Notes under the pieces: generated by a model
What the model saw: the letters and a program-made list of their open reading frames with translations, nothing else
The model's database searches: none
Told to the model about the DNA's origin: nothing
Made by a program: the position numbers and the translations under genes
Shown: piece by piece, positions 37,675-46,944 of the stretch
Position numbering within the stretch: the stretch's first letter is position 1
Layout of the letters: every line of letters starts with the position of its first letter
Source of the DNA: Paraburkholderia sp. HP33-1
GTDB lineage: Bacteria > Pseudomonadota > Gammaproteobacteria > Burkholderiales > Burkholderiaceae
Direction of reading: 5' to 3'
Assembly: GCF_021390595.1 (NCBI RefSeq)
Contig: NZ_JAJEJR010000002.1
Span: forward strand, 248,001 to 312,000
DNA length: 64,000 bases

Positions 37675-37880
37675 TCGCAGCAAGCGCTTGAATTTCAGTC
37701 CGAAAGCTTCATGGATGGGGTCTTTGAGCGCCTTCTTATCTACGCGCATCTGGCGTTGCCGTTTCCAGTGCAGGTCTTCGCTCGGGCTCTCGACTGCATC
37801 AATCGGGCACTAGAGGTTCTTTTTACTATTTCGGAACGCGCCATACAGTTTAGCGAGAGCTTCCACACCCGGCGTCGAAG

Positions 37881-38885
37881 TCACGGAGAATGAACAGGTT
37901 TGAGCGTTGCTGCAACAAACTCGGCAACCGCCTTCCTCGCCTCGGTGGCTGCCTTCTCGTTATATGCAAGGGTGGCGCCGCGTTGGACGCAAGGGTCGTT
38001 GTACGAGAAAGGCTGTCTGGTGGCGGTGTTGTAAAGCTGCCCGTTTTCCCCTTCCTGCCACTGGCACTTCAGCGTCGCCTGCGCTTGTGGAAGTACCAGA
38101 GGGGTTTTATATGCCCGCCCATCAAAGAGGTGCCCCGCCCCTTGATATTCAATAAGCTGCACGTCCTTTCCTTTTGCCTTCAATCTCTGGATATATGTGC
38201 GGCACGCCTCGATGGGGACGTAGTCATCCGCGGTTCCCTGAAATACCCGGACCGGTTGCGCTGATATGTCATCGTCGTCTCTGTATGAATAGTTGCACGG
38301 CGGATAGAAAGCGACGTAGGCAGCAAAGCGGGCCTCTGACGGCAAGAGGTGCGCCTTCTGAAACCGCATCATGCTAGCGTAGAGGGCGCTCTGAGCGCCT
38401 CTGGAGAAGCCCATCAGCATCACGCGGCTGGAGTCGATTCGCGGATGCTTCGCCAGCAGCGCGAGGGCGCGGTAGGCATCCTCCGTCTGCGCGAGTCGAC
38501 CAAGCTGGGACTGGTCATTATTCATGTTGATGATGCCGCGACTCGTGAAGCTGTCAACGACGAACGTCGCAACGCCCATCGAGAGAAATTCCTGCTCCCA
38601 ATCGAGGACAAGGCCACACGGACCGCATGACCCGTGAAGCAGAATGACAAGCGGGAATCGTTCGTTACCAGCACGTGGCAGGCGCAATTCACCCGCGATA
38701 GTCACCGGCTTACCGTCTTCGTGTCCGGTCAGGAACTCCTGGTCCGTCAGGGTCAATGATTCAAACGGAATGACTTCCATCTTGGCCACTTGCGCTTCTA
38801 CGTCTGCAGACAGTGCTGAGGCCAGCATGCAAAAAGCGAGAAGAGCTCGCCGAAACCAGGGGCTGGACCATCCGGGCGTGGTCAT
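37881..38885 (-). CDS. Exported dienelactone-hydrolase-like alpha/beta hydrolase
   Basis: About 334 residues. An N-terminal signal (LLAFCMLASALSADVEAQ) suggests export. The alpha/beta-hydrolase core has an oxyanion region LLHGSCGPCG, nucleophile elbow GFSRGAQ, acid Asp in GTADDYVPIEAC and His in GAGHLFDG, as in the dienelactone hydrolase family. Several Cys may form disulfides. The start at 38885 has GAGGAA upstream. The substrate is unknown; an ester or lactone is likely. Confidence 0.82.
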   Translation of the reverse strand: MTTPGWSSPWFRRALLAFCMLASALSADVEAQVAKMEVIPFESLTLTDQEFLTGHEDGKPVTIAGELRLPRAGNERFPLVILLHGSCGPCGLVLDWEQEFLSMGVATFVVDSFTSRGIINMNNDQSQLGRLAQTEDAYRALALLAKHPRIDSSRVMLMGFSRGAQSALYASMMRFQKAHLLPSEARFAAYVAFYPPCNYSYRDDDDISAQPVRVFQGTADDYVPIEACRTYIQRLKAKGKDVQLIEYQGAGHLFDGRAYKTPLVLPQAQATLKCQWQEGENGQLYNTATRQPFSYNDPCVQRGATLAYNEKAATEARKAVAEFVAATLKPVHSP

Positions 38886-39606
38886 GGCAGATTCCTCGAT
38901 AATCACCGGCAAAGCAGGGCTCTCCGTACAACAAAACGGATGCATTGAAACATCGACCGGGAAATGGGAACTGGTAATGCAGGACGGATTTTCTTCTGCT
39001 AACTATTGTGTACCTGGCAACCAGTCAACACCGGATTAGGAGTTACACAAATATCGGATAACGACTACGATTTTCGCGAAGAAGAGTAGTCGCCTGAGTC
39101 TGCCAAAGCCCCACTGCCGATCGCGCTTACCATGCCAGAGCCGACACGCTCTTGACGTATGCGGCGGCGACAGACAACAAGCCTCTACGACGGAAATTGT
39201 TGTAAGCATAGTTTCGATTTGGCTACACGATGCCTTCGAATCCCATTCGGAATCCGCCAACATTTCGCAGGCGTAAGCCATTTCAAGGCTGAAACGTCAC
39301 ACGGCTTGGGTCATTGTGAAATCGGTCAATAGATTGGCTCTTTGGCACGAGTCCGGCAGACTTAATTGCTCCCCGACAGGCTCAGTTGCGTTCTTTCAAT
39401 GCGCGCGATTGAATCGCACGCATGCAACCGGCATTTTGTTCTTATCAGCGTTTCGAATTCGACCATCTCCCCTCTTTGTTCGCTCGAAGTTTTCATCGGG
39501 CTGTCATCGCCGTCCGGCTACGATCGTTCGTCATTTTCCGTCCGCGCCGGCGCCGCGGGGCAATGTTTTGCGCGGGCGTTCTTCCACCTGAACAACCATA
39601 CCGGAC
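38886..39606. other. Long intergenic region (721 bases)
   Basis: No convincing gene. Short frames (for example 39036-39281 leftward, 81 residues) have no recognisable similarity. The right end has a candidate Pho box and -10 box for the purple acid phosphatase gene. The rest has moderate GC content. Confidence 0.5.
39490..39524 (+). promoter_or_regulatory. Candidate Pho box and -10 of the phosphatase gene
   Basis: TTTTCAT (39490-39496) and a perfect CTGTCAT (39501-39507) are separated by four bases, the PhoB half-site spacing. Eleven bases on, TACGAT (39519-39524) could be the -10 box. This is the architecture of a PhoB-activated promoter, lying about 83 bases before the start codon. Confidence 0.55.
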
Positions 39607-41313
39607 ATGTCGAACAGAAAAATCGTCAAGGCGACGCCCGCCGATGAACACGGCGCATCCATCGTTTCGCGTCGCGGGTTTCTGAAGTTCGCCGGCGTAT
39701 CGGGTCTCGCGACGGCGGCGGGCGCACTCGCATCGGCCGCGCGCGGCGCGGCGAGCGGCGCACCCGATGGCACACCCGAACAGATTCACCTGACCTGGGG
39801 TAGCGACCCGACCAGCGAAGTCACGGTGTCGTGGTCGTCGCTCGCGCCCGCGGTCAATCCGCAGGTTCGCATGAGCGGCACCGACGGTGCCGAGCGCGCG
39901 AAGCAGACGGTTCACGCGGTTCAGGGCACATACACCGACGGCATCAACGGCGAGGTCGTGTTCAACTATCACGCGCGCGTGCGCGACCTGAAAGCCGACA
40001 CGAGCTACCAGTACGAAGTGACGGCCGACAACGACAGCAACGCGTCGCAGCCCTTCACCGCGAGTTTTCGCACCGCACCGCGCGGCCGCGCGCCATTTCG
40101 CTGGACCAGCTATGGCGATCTCGCGACCCCGAATACGAAGTGGGTGCTGTCGTCGCCGCAAAGCCGCTTCGCCGTGCAGGCGGTCGAGCGCTTTCAGCCG
40201 CTGTTTCATCTGTTGAACGGCGACTTGTGCTATGCGAATCTGAACCCGATGCACCAGCCCGATGTGTGGCGCGACTTCGGCAACAACATCCAGACGTCGG
40301 CGTCGAACCGGCCGTGGATGCCGTGTCCCGGCAATCACGAGCTCGAATTCAACAACGGTGAGCAGGGGCTCGCGTCGTATCTGTCGCGCTACGTGCTGCC
40401 CGATAATCACACGCGTTTTCCGGGCCGCTGGTACAGCTTTCGCGTCGGCTCGGTGCTGTTCGTTTCGCTCGATGCGGACGACGTCGTCTATCAGGATGCC
40501 GCCGCGTTCGTCGCCGGCCCCGCGCCGCTGACGCCGGTCGCAAGTACCGGCAATCCGCCCATTCCGGCGGGCACGTCTCTATACGTGCGCGGCTATAGCA
40601 ATGGTGAGCAGACGCGCTGGCTCGAACAGGTGCTGCAACATGCGTCGCACGATCACGACGTGGACTGGATCATCGTGCAGATGCATCAGGACGCGCTCAG
40701 TTCATCGAAGACCGGCAACGGTTCCGACAAGGGTATTCGCGAAGCGTGGCTCCCGCTGTTCGATCGCTACGGCGTGGATCTCGTGCTGTGCGGTCACGAT
40801 CACGACTACGAGCGCAGCTATCCGGTGCGCGGCTGCAATCACAACAAGGGCGCCGACATCGCGACGGGACGCCCGGTCGATACGTTGCAGCCTAAGCCGA
40901 TCATGTCGGCGGTATCGGCGGGCGCATCGACGTTCGATACGAGCCACGGCACGATTCACCTGATTCTCGGTGGCGGCGGCACGAGCGCGCCGCTCGACGT
41001 GTATGGCGTCGATACCGGCACCGGTCTGCCGCAGGCGCGCATTTTCACGAAACCGAATCGCCCGGTGCCGTCGACGACCGCGGGTACATTCGTGCGCGCG
41101 AGCGCCGATGCGGTCGAAGACGCGATCTGGTCTGCGCAACGCGACACCGGCACCGGCTACGGTATCGCGGTGTTCGATTACGATCCAGGACAGCCGGGTG
41201 GCGACACTACGATCACGATGAACTACTACCATGCGCCGGGCGCGGATCAGACACCGACACCGGACTATGAGCTGTTCGAGACGATCGAGTTGAAGAAGAA
41301 GCGGCGCGGGTAA
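39607..41313 (+). CDS. Tat-exported purple acid phosphatase
   Basis: 568 residues. A twin-arginine signal (SRRGFLKFAG at residues 22-31) is followed by a fibronectin-like domain (about 58-160) and a metallophosphoesterase domain. The metal-binding motifs are in order: YGDLATP, NGDLCY, GNHE, VQMHQD and GHDHDYERSYP. This is the purple acid phosphatase layout with a dinuclear metal site folded before export. It should release phosphate from organic phosphoesters outside the inner membrane. A candidate Pho box upstream supports induction under phosphate limitation. A terminator follows. Confidence 0.9.
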   Translation: MSNRKIVKATPADEHGASIVSRRGFLKFAGVSGLATAAGALASAARGAASGAPDGTPEQIHLTWGSDPTSEVTVSWSSLAPAVNPQVRMSGTDGAERAKQTVHAVQGTYTDGINGEVVFNYHARVRDLKADTSYQYEVTADNDSNASQPFTASFRTAPRGRAPFRWTSYGDLATPNTKWVLSSPQSRFAVQAVERFQPLFHLLNGDLCYANLNPMHQPDVWRDFGNNIQTSASNRPWMPCPGNHELEFNNGEQGLASYLSRYVLPDNHTRFPGRWYSFRVGSVLFVSLDADDVVYQDAAAFVAGPAPLTPVASTGNPPIPAGTSLYVRGYSNGEQTRWLEQVLQHASHDHDVDWIIVQMHQDALSSSKTGNGSDKGIREAWLPLFDRYGVDLVLCGHDHDYERSYPVRGCNHNKGADIATGRPVDTLQPKPIMSAVSAGASTFDTSHGTIHLILGGGGTSAPLDVYGVDTGTGLPQARIFTKPNRPVPSTTAGTFVRASADAVEDAIWSAQRDTGTGYGIAVFDYDPGQPGGDTTITMNYYHAPGADQTPTPDYELFETIELKKKRRG

Positions 41314-41350
41314 AGCGGTAGTTATTTTTCTCGAACGTCTCCATACCACC

Positions 41351-41380
41351 GAGGGCCGCTCATCGCGAGCGGCCCTTGTG
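41351..41380 (+). terminator. Hairpin terminator after the phosphatase gene
   Basis: AGGGCCGCTC and GAGCGGCCCT form a ten-pair stem, followed by a T-rich TTGTGCTTGTG. Confidence 0.75.
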
Positions 41381-41514
41381 CTTGTGCGCTCACCGCAAGA
41401 GCAACCACGCATTCATTTTGTTACACGTCTTACTGCCACAGACCGTCGTGGTTACAAAGACCCTTCGGAAGCCCCGCTATACTCGGCGCCGTCTCACTAA
41501 AACAAAGACCCGAT

Positions 41515-41955
41515 ATGTCGAAGAAAATCATCCAGATGGTTGCCGTGGCGGCATTGAGCGCCGCGGCGTCGTTGCCGGCACTCGCCGGCGATATGAACAA
41601 CGCGCTCGGCGGCGCGCTCGGTGGTGTGGCCGGCGCGGCAGTCGGCGGCGCGGTGGGCGGCAGCACCGGCGCGGTGATCGGTGGCGCAGTGGGCGGCGGT
41701 GCGGGTGGCGCGGTCACGTCGAATCGCCGCGAACGTACCGGCGCGATCATCGGCGGCGCGCTTGGTGGCGGAGCGGGCACCGCGGCCGGCAATGCGATGG
41801 GCGGCCGCACCGGTGGCCTCGTCGGCGCGGCGCTCGGCGGTGGCGCGGGCTCGGCGCTCGGCGGCAACATCTCGCGCTCGAACTCGTACGCCAACGACTA
41901 CTCGCGCGGCTACCATTCGGACAGGCACCACCACAAGCATCGTCACTACGACTGA
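41515..41955 (+). CDS. Exported glycine-zipper protein with His-rich tail
   Basis: 146 residues. A signal peptide ends at ALAGD. The middle consists of Gly/Ala repeats with GxxxG spacing (GGALGGVAGAAVGGAVGG and similar), which form glycine-zipper membrane helices. The tail is rich in His and Tyr (HSDRHHHKHRHYD) and could bind metals. Such proteins are often outer-membrane or envelope stress proteins; the function is unknown. The ribosome site is weak. Confidence 0.75.
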   Translation: MSKKIIQMVAVAALSAAASLPALAGDMNNALGGALGGVAGAAVGGAVGGSTGAVIGGAVGGGAGGAVTSNRRERTGAIIGGALGGGAGTAAGNAMGGRTGGLVGAALGGGAGSALGGNISRSNSYANDYSRGYHSDRHHHKHRHYD

Positions 41956-41973
41956 TACGGCCTGGCATCGGCG

Positions 41974-42014
41974 GGGCCGGTCCGCATCCGCATCACAGGC
42001 GAATGCGGCGGCCC
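41974..42014. terminator. Possible hairpin between convergent genes
   Basis: GGGCC/GGCCC and CCGCAT/ATGCGG pair across a loop between the glycine-zipper gene and the NHL gene. No T run follows on either side, so intrinsic termination is uncertain. Confidence 0.35.
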
Positions 42015-42021
42015 TTGTCCA

Positions 42022-43173
42022 TCACGCATGCAGAACCAGTTTCTGAATACGCCAGTTCAGCAACTCGGCAACAAATAATACGTTCTCCGAAGGACACGCC
42101 ATCTCGTGGATCCAGCCGAACTGTTTCGGCTGTTTGCCCGCTTTGCCGAGTACGCCGAGCACTTTGCCGTCGAGCGTCATCTTGTAGATGCGGCCCGGAA
42201 ACGCGTCGGCGCAATAGAGCACCTGCTTCGGTCCCGGCGAAATGCAGATCGCCCACGGCGAGCCCGGCGCGAGCGTGCCCGCCGCGAGGTCCGCTTCGCT
42301 CGGCATGTTGCCGATTGCGGGACGCGCGTCCGGCGGCACCGGCACGTCGATCGTGAACTGGCGCAGGAACGTGCCCTCGGTATCGAACACCTGGATGCGC
42401 CGGTTGCTGCGATCCGCCACATACACATGGTCGTTCGCGTCGACCGCGATGCTATGCGGCGTATGAAACTGCCCCGGACCCGTGCCGCGATCTCCCCATG
42501 ACTTCAACCAGTTGCCGTCGCGATCGACCTTCGCGACGCGCGAATTGATATAGCCGTCACTGATATACGTGTTGCCCGCCTTGTCCCACGCGACGTCGGT
42601 CACCTGACGAAAGCGTCCGGGCTCGGATGGCAGCGGCGGATTCAGATGCTTGAGCGGCGCAGTCTCTTCGTCCGACGCATCCTGCTTGCGGCCAAACACC
42701 ATCGCGACGCGTCCTTCCGGCGTGAACTTGATCACCATGTCGGAGCCTTTGTCGGTGACCCAGATGTTGTCGTGCCGGTCCACCTTCACCGCGTGCGCGA
42801 ACGACCACGCATACAGGTTGTGGCCGATCTCGCGCACGAAGCGTCCGTCGGGTGCGAACTCGAGCAGTTGCGCGGCAGCCGCGCCGTATGCGGGCCCGGT
42901 TGAGTTGCCGCGCGAAAGCACGAAGATGTGGCCATGCGAATTGAGCGCGACGCCAGAGCATTCACCGAAGTACATGCCGTTGGGCAAACGTACGGGATTG
43001 GGAATCGAGTCATAAGCAATCGCGGGCACGGTAGGTGTATCCGCCGCGAACGTGGACGGCATCGCGAGCCCGGCGGCGCTGCCCGCCAGCAGGCTCATGA
43101 AAGTCCGGCGGCTCATGGCCCGATGCTCGGGACTGCCACAGCACGCACACAACGACTCGTATCGTTCGCCCAT
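42022..43173 (-). CDS. Tat-exported NHL-repeat beta-propeller protein
   Basis: About 383 residues. The sequence has at least five NHL-type blades (HSIAVDANDHVYVADRSNRR, VAWDKAGNTYISDGYINSR, and others), a six-bladed propeller as in peptidyl-alpha-hydroxyglycine lyase. A twin-arginine-like segment MSRRTFMSLLAG appears at about residue 20, preceded by a Cys-rich stretch LCACCGSPEHR. The start at 43173 has AAGGAG with good spacing, so the N-terminal extension before the RR motif seems real. The role is unknown; the lyase active-site residues cannot be confirmed by eye. Confidence 0.75.
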   Translation of the reverse strand: MGERYESLCACCGSPEHRAMSRRTFMSLLAGSAAGLAMPSTFAADTPTVPAIAYDSIPNPVRLPNGMYFGECSGVALNSHGHIFVLSRGNSTGPAYGAAAAQLLEFAPDGRFVREIGHNLYAWSFAHAVKVDRHDNIWVTDKGSDMVIKFTPEGRVAMVFGRKQDASDEETAPLKHLNPPLPSEPGRFRQVTDVAWDKAGNTYISDGYINSRVAKVDRDGNWLKSWGDRGTGPGQFHTPHSIAVDANDHVYVADRSNRRIQVFDTEGTFLRQFTIDVPVPPDARPAIGNMPSEADLAAGTLAPGSPWAICISPGPKQVLYCADAFPGRIYKMTLDGKVLGVLGKAGKQPKQFGWIHEMACPSENVLFVAELLNWRIQKLVLHA

Positions 43174-43344
43174 TCGTCGTCTCCTTGAATAGTCCGTCAC
43201 CTGAAATGTGCAGAAGCAATCCTAGTGCACAAAACGTTCAATAGCGAACCACGCGAAGACCTGCGCCTCTTTGCTACTATGTAAGACCGCGACTGGTTTG
43301 GTCCGCTTTTGTCCCGCATGGTCCCATCACACAAGGAGATTCGA

Positions 43345-43638
43345 ATGAGCAAAGGTTATTGGGTGTCGTCGTACCGCAAGACAAACGACCCGCAGAAACT
43401 GGCTGCCTACGCGCAACTGGCTCCGGCCGCGGTGGCGGCTGCGGGCGGCAAGTTCCTCGTTCGCGGCGTGGCGGACGAGACGCGCGAGCAGGGCGTGAAG
43501 GAGCGCACGGTCGTGATCGAGTTCCCGACGTACGAGCAGGCCGTCGCCGCTTACGAAAGCGAGGCGTACAAGGAGGCGCTGGCCGCGTTGGGCGATGGCG
43601 TCGAGCGCGATCTGCGCATCGTGCGCGGCACCGACTAA
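43345..43638 (+). CDS. DUF1330 protein
   Basis: 97 residues. The pattern YWVSSYRKTNDPQKLAAYAQ followed by VVIEFPTYEQAVAAYESEAY is that of DUF1330, a ferredoxin-like alpha/beta fold in the dimeric alpha/beta-barrel group. AAGGAG precedes the ATG at 43345. The function is unknown; relatives bind small hydrophobic molecules. Confidence 0.87.
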   Translation: MSKGYWVSSYRKTNDPQKLAAYAQLAPAAVAAAGGKFLVRGVADETREQGVKERTVVIEFPTYEQAVAAYESEAYKEALAALGDGVERDLRIVRGTD

Positions 43639-43693
43639 AGCGCGACCCGCATACGAACACTGCGCGGCGCGGCCGCGCAGCATCGATGGCAAC

Positions 43694-44545
43694 TCACTTC
43701 ACCGCCCCCAGCGCGAGCCCCTTCACCATATAGCGCTGCAACCACGCAAACACGATCGAAACCGGCAACGTCGCGCCCAACGTCGCGGCCATCACCAGAT
43801 GCCATTCGACCACGTACTTGCCCGCCACCATATCGGTCACCTGCACCGTCAGCGTCTTGTTCTCCGGCGAGCGGATCAGCGTATAGACGACCGCGAACTC
43901 GTTCCACGCGTTGATGAACGTGAAGATCGCGGTCACGACGATCGCCGGCACCGCGAGCGGCAGAAATACCTTGAACACCGCGCGTGTGCGGCTGCAGCCT
44001 TCGAGCCACGCGGATTCCTCGAGATCCTGCGGCACGGTCTGAAAGTACGACGACAGCATCCACACCGCGAACGCGATATTGAACGCTGCGTAAGACACGA
44101 TCACGCCGATCCTCGAATCGACCAGGTTGCCGTCGCCCCACGGAATCATCGCCGCGAGCCGGAACAGGCCGACCACGAGCAGGATCGGTGACAACATCTG
44201 CGTGACGAGCAGGAACTGCCGATACAGGCCGCGTCCGCGAAACGGAAAGCGCGCGAGCGCGTAAGCGGCAGGCAGGCTCACCGCGAGTGCGAGCGCGGTG
44301 GACAGAAAGCTGATGATCGTGCTGTTACGCAGCGCAACACCGAAGTTGGCCGCGTCCCACATGTCGACGAAGTTGCGCCACTGCCACTGCACCGGCAGCC
44401 AGCGCGCCGGGTAGACGAAGATCTCCGAGGCCGGCTTGACCGCGGTGAAGAACATCACCGCGAACGGAAACAGTATGACGATCACGAGCGGCGTCAGCGC
44501 GAGCCAGCACCACAGCGAGCGTTTGGTCTTCGCGCTCAGACTCAT
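43694..44545 (-). CDS. Sugar ABC transporter permease (MalG-type)
   Basis: 283 residues with six helices and the EAA-loop DLEESAWLEGCSRTRAVFKVFLPLAVP. It belongs to the CUT1 binding-protein-dependent permeases. Its ATG at 44545 overlaps the stop of the partner permease gene as ATGA. The ATPase gene lies across the divergent centre on the plus strand. Confidence 0.9.
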   Translation of the reverse strand: MSLSAKTKRSLWCWLALTPLVIVILFPFAVMFFTAVKPASEIFVYPARWLPVQWQWRNFVDMWDAANFGVALRNSTIISFLSTALALAVSLPAAYALARFPFRGRGLYRQFLLVTQMLSPILLVVGLFRLAAMIPWGDGNLVDSRIGVIVSYAAFNIAFAVWMLSSYFQTVPQDLEESAWLEGCSRTRAVFKVFLPLAVPAIVVTAIFTFINAWNEFAVVYTLIRSPENKTLTVQVTDMVAGKYVVEWHLVMAATLGATLPVSIVFAWLQRYMVKGLALGAVK

Positions 44546-45432
44546 GCCGGCACTCCTTCTTTCGCGCGTTGCAGACGCAGATAAGCGATCGAGAACACGA
44601 ACAGCATCACGAGCATGATCAGCGAAACCGCGGCCGCTTCGCCGGGGCGTCCGAGCCGGAAGCCGAGTTCGTACAGATAGGTGACGAGAATGTGCGTGCT
44701 GTTGTCGGGGCCGCCTTGCGTCATCACCCAGATGATCGGAAACGAGTTGAACACGTAGATCACGTTCAGCAGGATCGCCATGTTGATGAACGGGCGCAAC
44801 AGCGGCATCGTCAATTGACGGAACTGCTGCCAGGCGCTCGCGCCGTCGATGCGCGCCGCTTCGTAGATATCGCCCGGCACCGAAGAGAGGCCACCGAGAA
44901 AGATCGTCACCGTGAACGGAATCGACACCAGAATGCCGACTGCGATTTCGACGGGGAACGCGAATTCGGGCGTGGCGAGCCAATGAATCGGCCCCCCGAT
45001 CAGGCCGAGCCGCTGCAGCGTGACGTTGACCATGCCGTAGTCGTCGTTGAAGGCCCAGCGCCAGACGACGGCGGTCATCGTCAGCGAGACGGACCACGGC
45101 AGCATCACGATCGTGCGCGCGATGCCGCGACCGTGAAAGTCCTGATTCAGAATCAGCGCGACAGGCACTGAGATCAGCACCGTGCCGCCCACCACGCACA
45201 CGGTCCAGATGATCGTGCGGCGTACGGATGCGAGAAACACCGGGTCCTGGAACACGGTGATGAAGTTCTGTACACCGGTGAAATCGCGGATCGCACCGAA
45301 GCGCGACACCTCGTGCAGCGATTGCCACACGATGTTAAAAATCGGATAGCTGATGATGAACAGCGCGAGCACGAGGCTCGGCGCGATCAGCAACCACGGC
45401 GCGTGCGCGCGCGGAGAAACGGAACGGCTCAT
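44542..45432 (-). CDS. Sugar ABC transporter permease (MalF-type)
   Basis: About 296 residues with six helices and the EAA-loop GDIYEAARIDGASAWQQFRQLTMPLLRP. The start at 45432 is chosen because conserved helix 1 follows within about 15 residues; upstream in-frame ATGs (for example 45501) add unconserved Arg-rich sequence. No strong ribosome site is seen at either. It pairs with the MalG-type permease. Confidence 0.87.
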   Translation of the reverse strand: MSRSVSPRAHAPWLLIAPSLVLALFIISYPIFNIVWQSLHEVSRFGAIRDFTGVQNFITVFQDPVFLASVRRTIIWTVCVVGGTVLISVPVALILNQDFHGRGIARTIVMLPWSVSLTMTAVVWRWAFNDDYGMVNVTLQRLGLIGGPIHWLATPEFAFPVEIAVGILVSIPFTVTIFLGGLSSVPGDIYEAARIDGASAWQQFRQLTMPLLRPFINMAILLNVIYVFNSFPIIWVMTQGGPDNSTHILVTYLYELGFRLGRPGEAAAVSLIMLVMLFVFSIAYLRLQRAKEGVPA

Positions 45433-45606
45433 GCGTGCTTGATCGTAAGACGTGTCCGCCTTCAAACGACGGACGCGACGGAATGGGCCGGGAGAGTGCA
45501 TCGTGCTGTGTCGGGTCGATGGGCCGGTGGCGCGGCGGAGCGCGTGACGTCGTCGTAACGGCGCCGCGCGTTTCCTGTTCAACTCTTTACTGCCAAAAGT
45601 CGCGTA

Positions 45607-46839
45607 TCAGTGACCGAGCGACTTGTTCGCCTGCGCAGCCGCAGTCTTCAACGCGTCAGCCGGTTGCGCCTTGCTCAGGTAGACCGCCTGCATCGAATCG
45701 GTCACGGCCTTCGCGGTGTCTTCCCAGCCGGTCACGGTCGGTGCGAAGTGAGCCGTGGGCAGCAGCGCGATGAATGCCTTGACGTCCGGATCGTTGAACG
45801 CCGGGTCCGCCGCTTCGGCCTTCGTGGTCGGCAGGAAGCCTTCAGTCGTCGTGAACTCGACGCGCGGTTCCTTCGTGAACAGATAGTCGAGGAACTTCCA
45901 CGCGGTCTTCTTCACCTTCGAGTTCTTGAACATCACGATCGAGTCGGTGACCGCGTAGGTGGCGTGCGTCGTGCCCATCGGTACCGGATCGATGCCGTAC
46001 TTCAGGTTCGGCGCTTCCTTCTTGATCTGCTTGGCGAGGAACGGCGCGGAGATCACCATCGCGACGCGGCCCTGCTTGAACAGGTTCTGCACGTCTTCGC
46101 GGCTATAGCCGGTGACGCCCGGTTGCGTGAGCCCTTGGTCGATCATCTGCTTGTACATCGTCGCGGCCTTCACGCCCGCCGGCGAATCGAACGCGGCCTT
46201 GCCGTCCTTGCCGACCACGTCGCCGCCCATCGTCCACAGCGCGTAGTAATAGTAGACGTCGGTTTCGATTTCCTTGCCTTGCAGACCGAAGCCGGCGATG
46301 CCTTGCGCCTTCAGCTTCTTCGATGCATCGATCACGTCGTTCCAGGTCTTCGGGCCGTCGGGGTAGCCGACCTTCGCGAGCATGTCCTTGTTGTAATACA
46401 GCGCGCGCGCGGAAGCGGCGATCGGCAGGCCGTAGGTCTTGCCGCCGATCTGGCCGGGAGCCAGGAACGGGCCGATGAAGCGGGCCTTGAAGTTCGCGTC
46501 CATATAGCCGTCGAGCGGCTCGGCGACGTCGTCCTTCACGAAGTCGAGGAGCCAGCGCGTGCCGACGATCGCGAGGTCCGCGTTGGCGCCGCCTGAGATG
46601 TCCGTTTGCAGCTTCTGTTGCAACGTGTCCCAGTTCACGTCTTCGATCTTGATGGTCGTGCCGGGGTTGGCCTTCTCGAAGTTGCGGGCCATTTTCTCGA
46701 AGTACGGCGCGGTCGCGTCGCTGTAGTGCGCGACCGTCACGCGGACCGTTTCGGCGTGGGCCGAGACGGCGATACCTGCAAACGCGAGCGCCACGGCGAC
46801 TTTGCCTAGCGCGAGGGAAGCACGGGCATGCAACGACAT
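45607..46839 (-). CDS. Sugar ABC transporter substrate-binding protein (CUT1)
   Basis: 410 residues. The signal peptide ends at VSAHAE. The mature part has the extracellular solute-binding fold of family 1 (MalE/UgpB-like): VAHYSDATAPYFEKMARNFEKANPG at the start, and GKTYGLPIAASARALYYNKDML as the conserved SBP_bac_1 segment. AGGAGAG lies eight bases before the ATG. It is the first gene of the leftward transporter unit. Substrate probably a sugar or polyol. Confidence 0.92.
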   Translation of the reverse strand: MSLHARASLALGKVAVALAFAGIAVSAHAETVRVTVAHYSDATAPYFEKMARNFEKANPGTTIKIEDVNWDTLQQKLQTDISGGANADLAIVGTRWLLDFVKDDVAEPLDGYMDANFKARFIGPFLAPGQIGGKTYGLPIAASARALYYNKDMLAKVGYPDGPKTWNDVIDASKKLKAQGIAGFGLQGKEIETDVYYYYALWTMGGDVVGKDGKAAFDSPAGVKAATMYKQMIDQGLTQPGVTGYSREDVQNLFKQGRVAMVISAPFLAKQIKKEAPNLKYGIDPVPMGTTHATYAVTDSIVMFKNSKVKKTAWKFLDYLFTKEPRVEFTTTEGFLPTTKAEAADPAFNDPDVKAFIALLPTAHFAPTVTGWEDTAKAVTDSMQAVYLSKAQPADALKTAAAQANKSLGH

Positions 46840-46903
46840 TTTTCTCTCTCCTGTGGGTGGTTTGCTGCCGTCGCCGGCCGCCATGGGTAAATTGTTTGAA
46901 AAA

Positions 46904-46944
46904 ATCCTACATGACGCAAAATAGCTTGTCACGTAGGGTCTACG
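46904..46944 (-). promoter_or_regulatory. Promoter of the sugar-binding protein gene inside an inverted repeat
   Basis: On the minus strand GTGACA (46932-46927) and TAGGAT (46909-46904) are 17 bases apart. The ten-base arms CCTACATGAC (46906-46915) and GTCACGTAGG (46928-46937) pair with one mismatch and cover both promoter boxes. A second palindrome CGTAG-GGT-CTACG (46932-46944) overlaps the right arm. It is probably the operator of the RpiR regulator encoded at 49173-50036. Confidence 0.65.

Noticed and set aside
37711-37893. 60-codon frame between the hypothetical protein and the exported hydrolase
   Set aside because: Weak start context, overlaps the convergent hydrolase gene, no known family.
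39036-39281. 81-codon leftward frame in the long gap before the phosphatase
   Set aside because: No ribosome site or family; several Cys but no pattern.
39501-39518. Pho box reading CTGTCAT followed by a second half-site to its right
   Set aside because: The seven bases at the expected right-hand position match the consensus at only one place; the left-hand half-site at 39490 fits far better.
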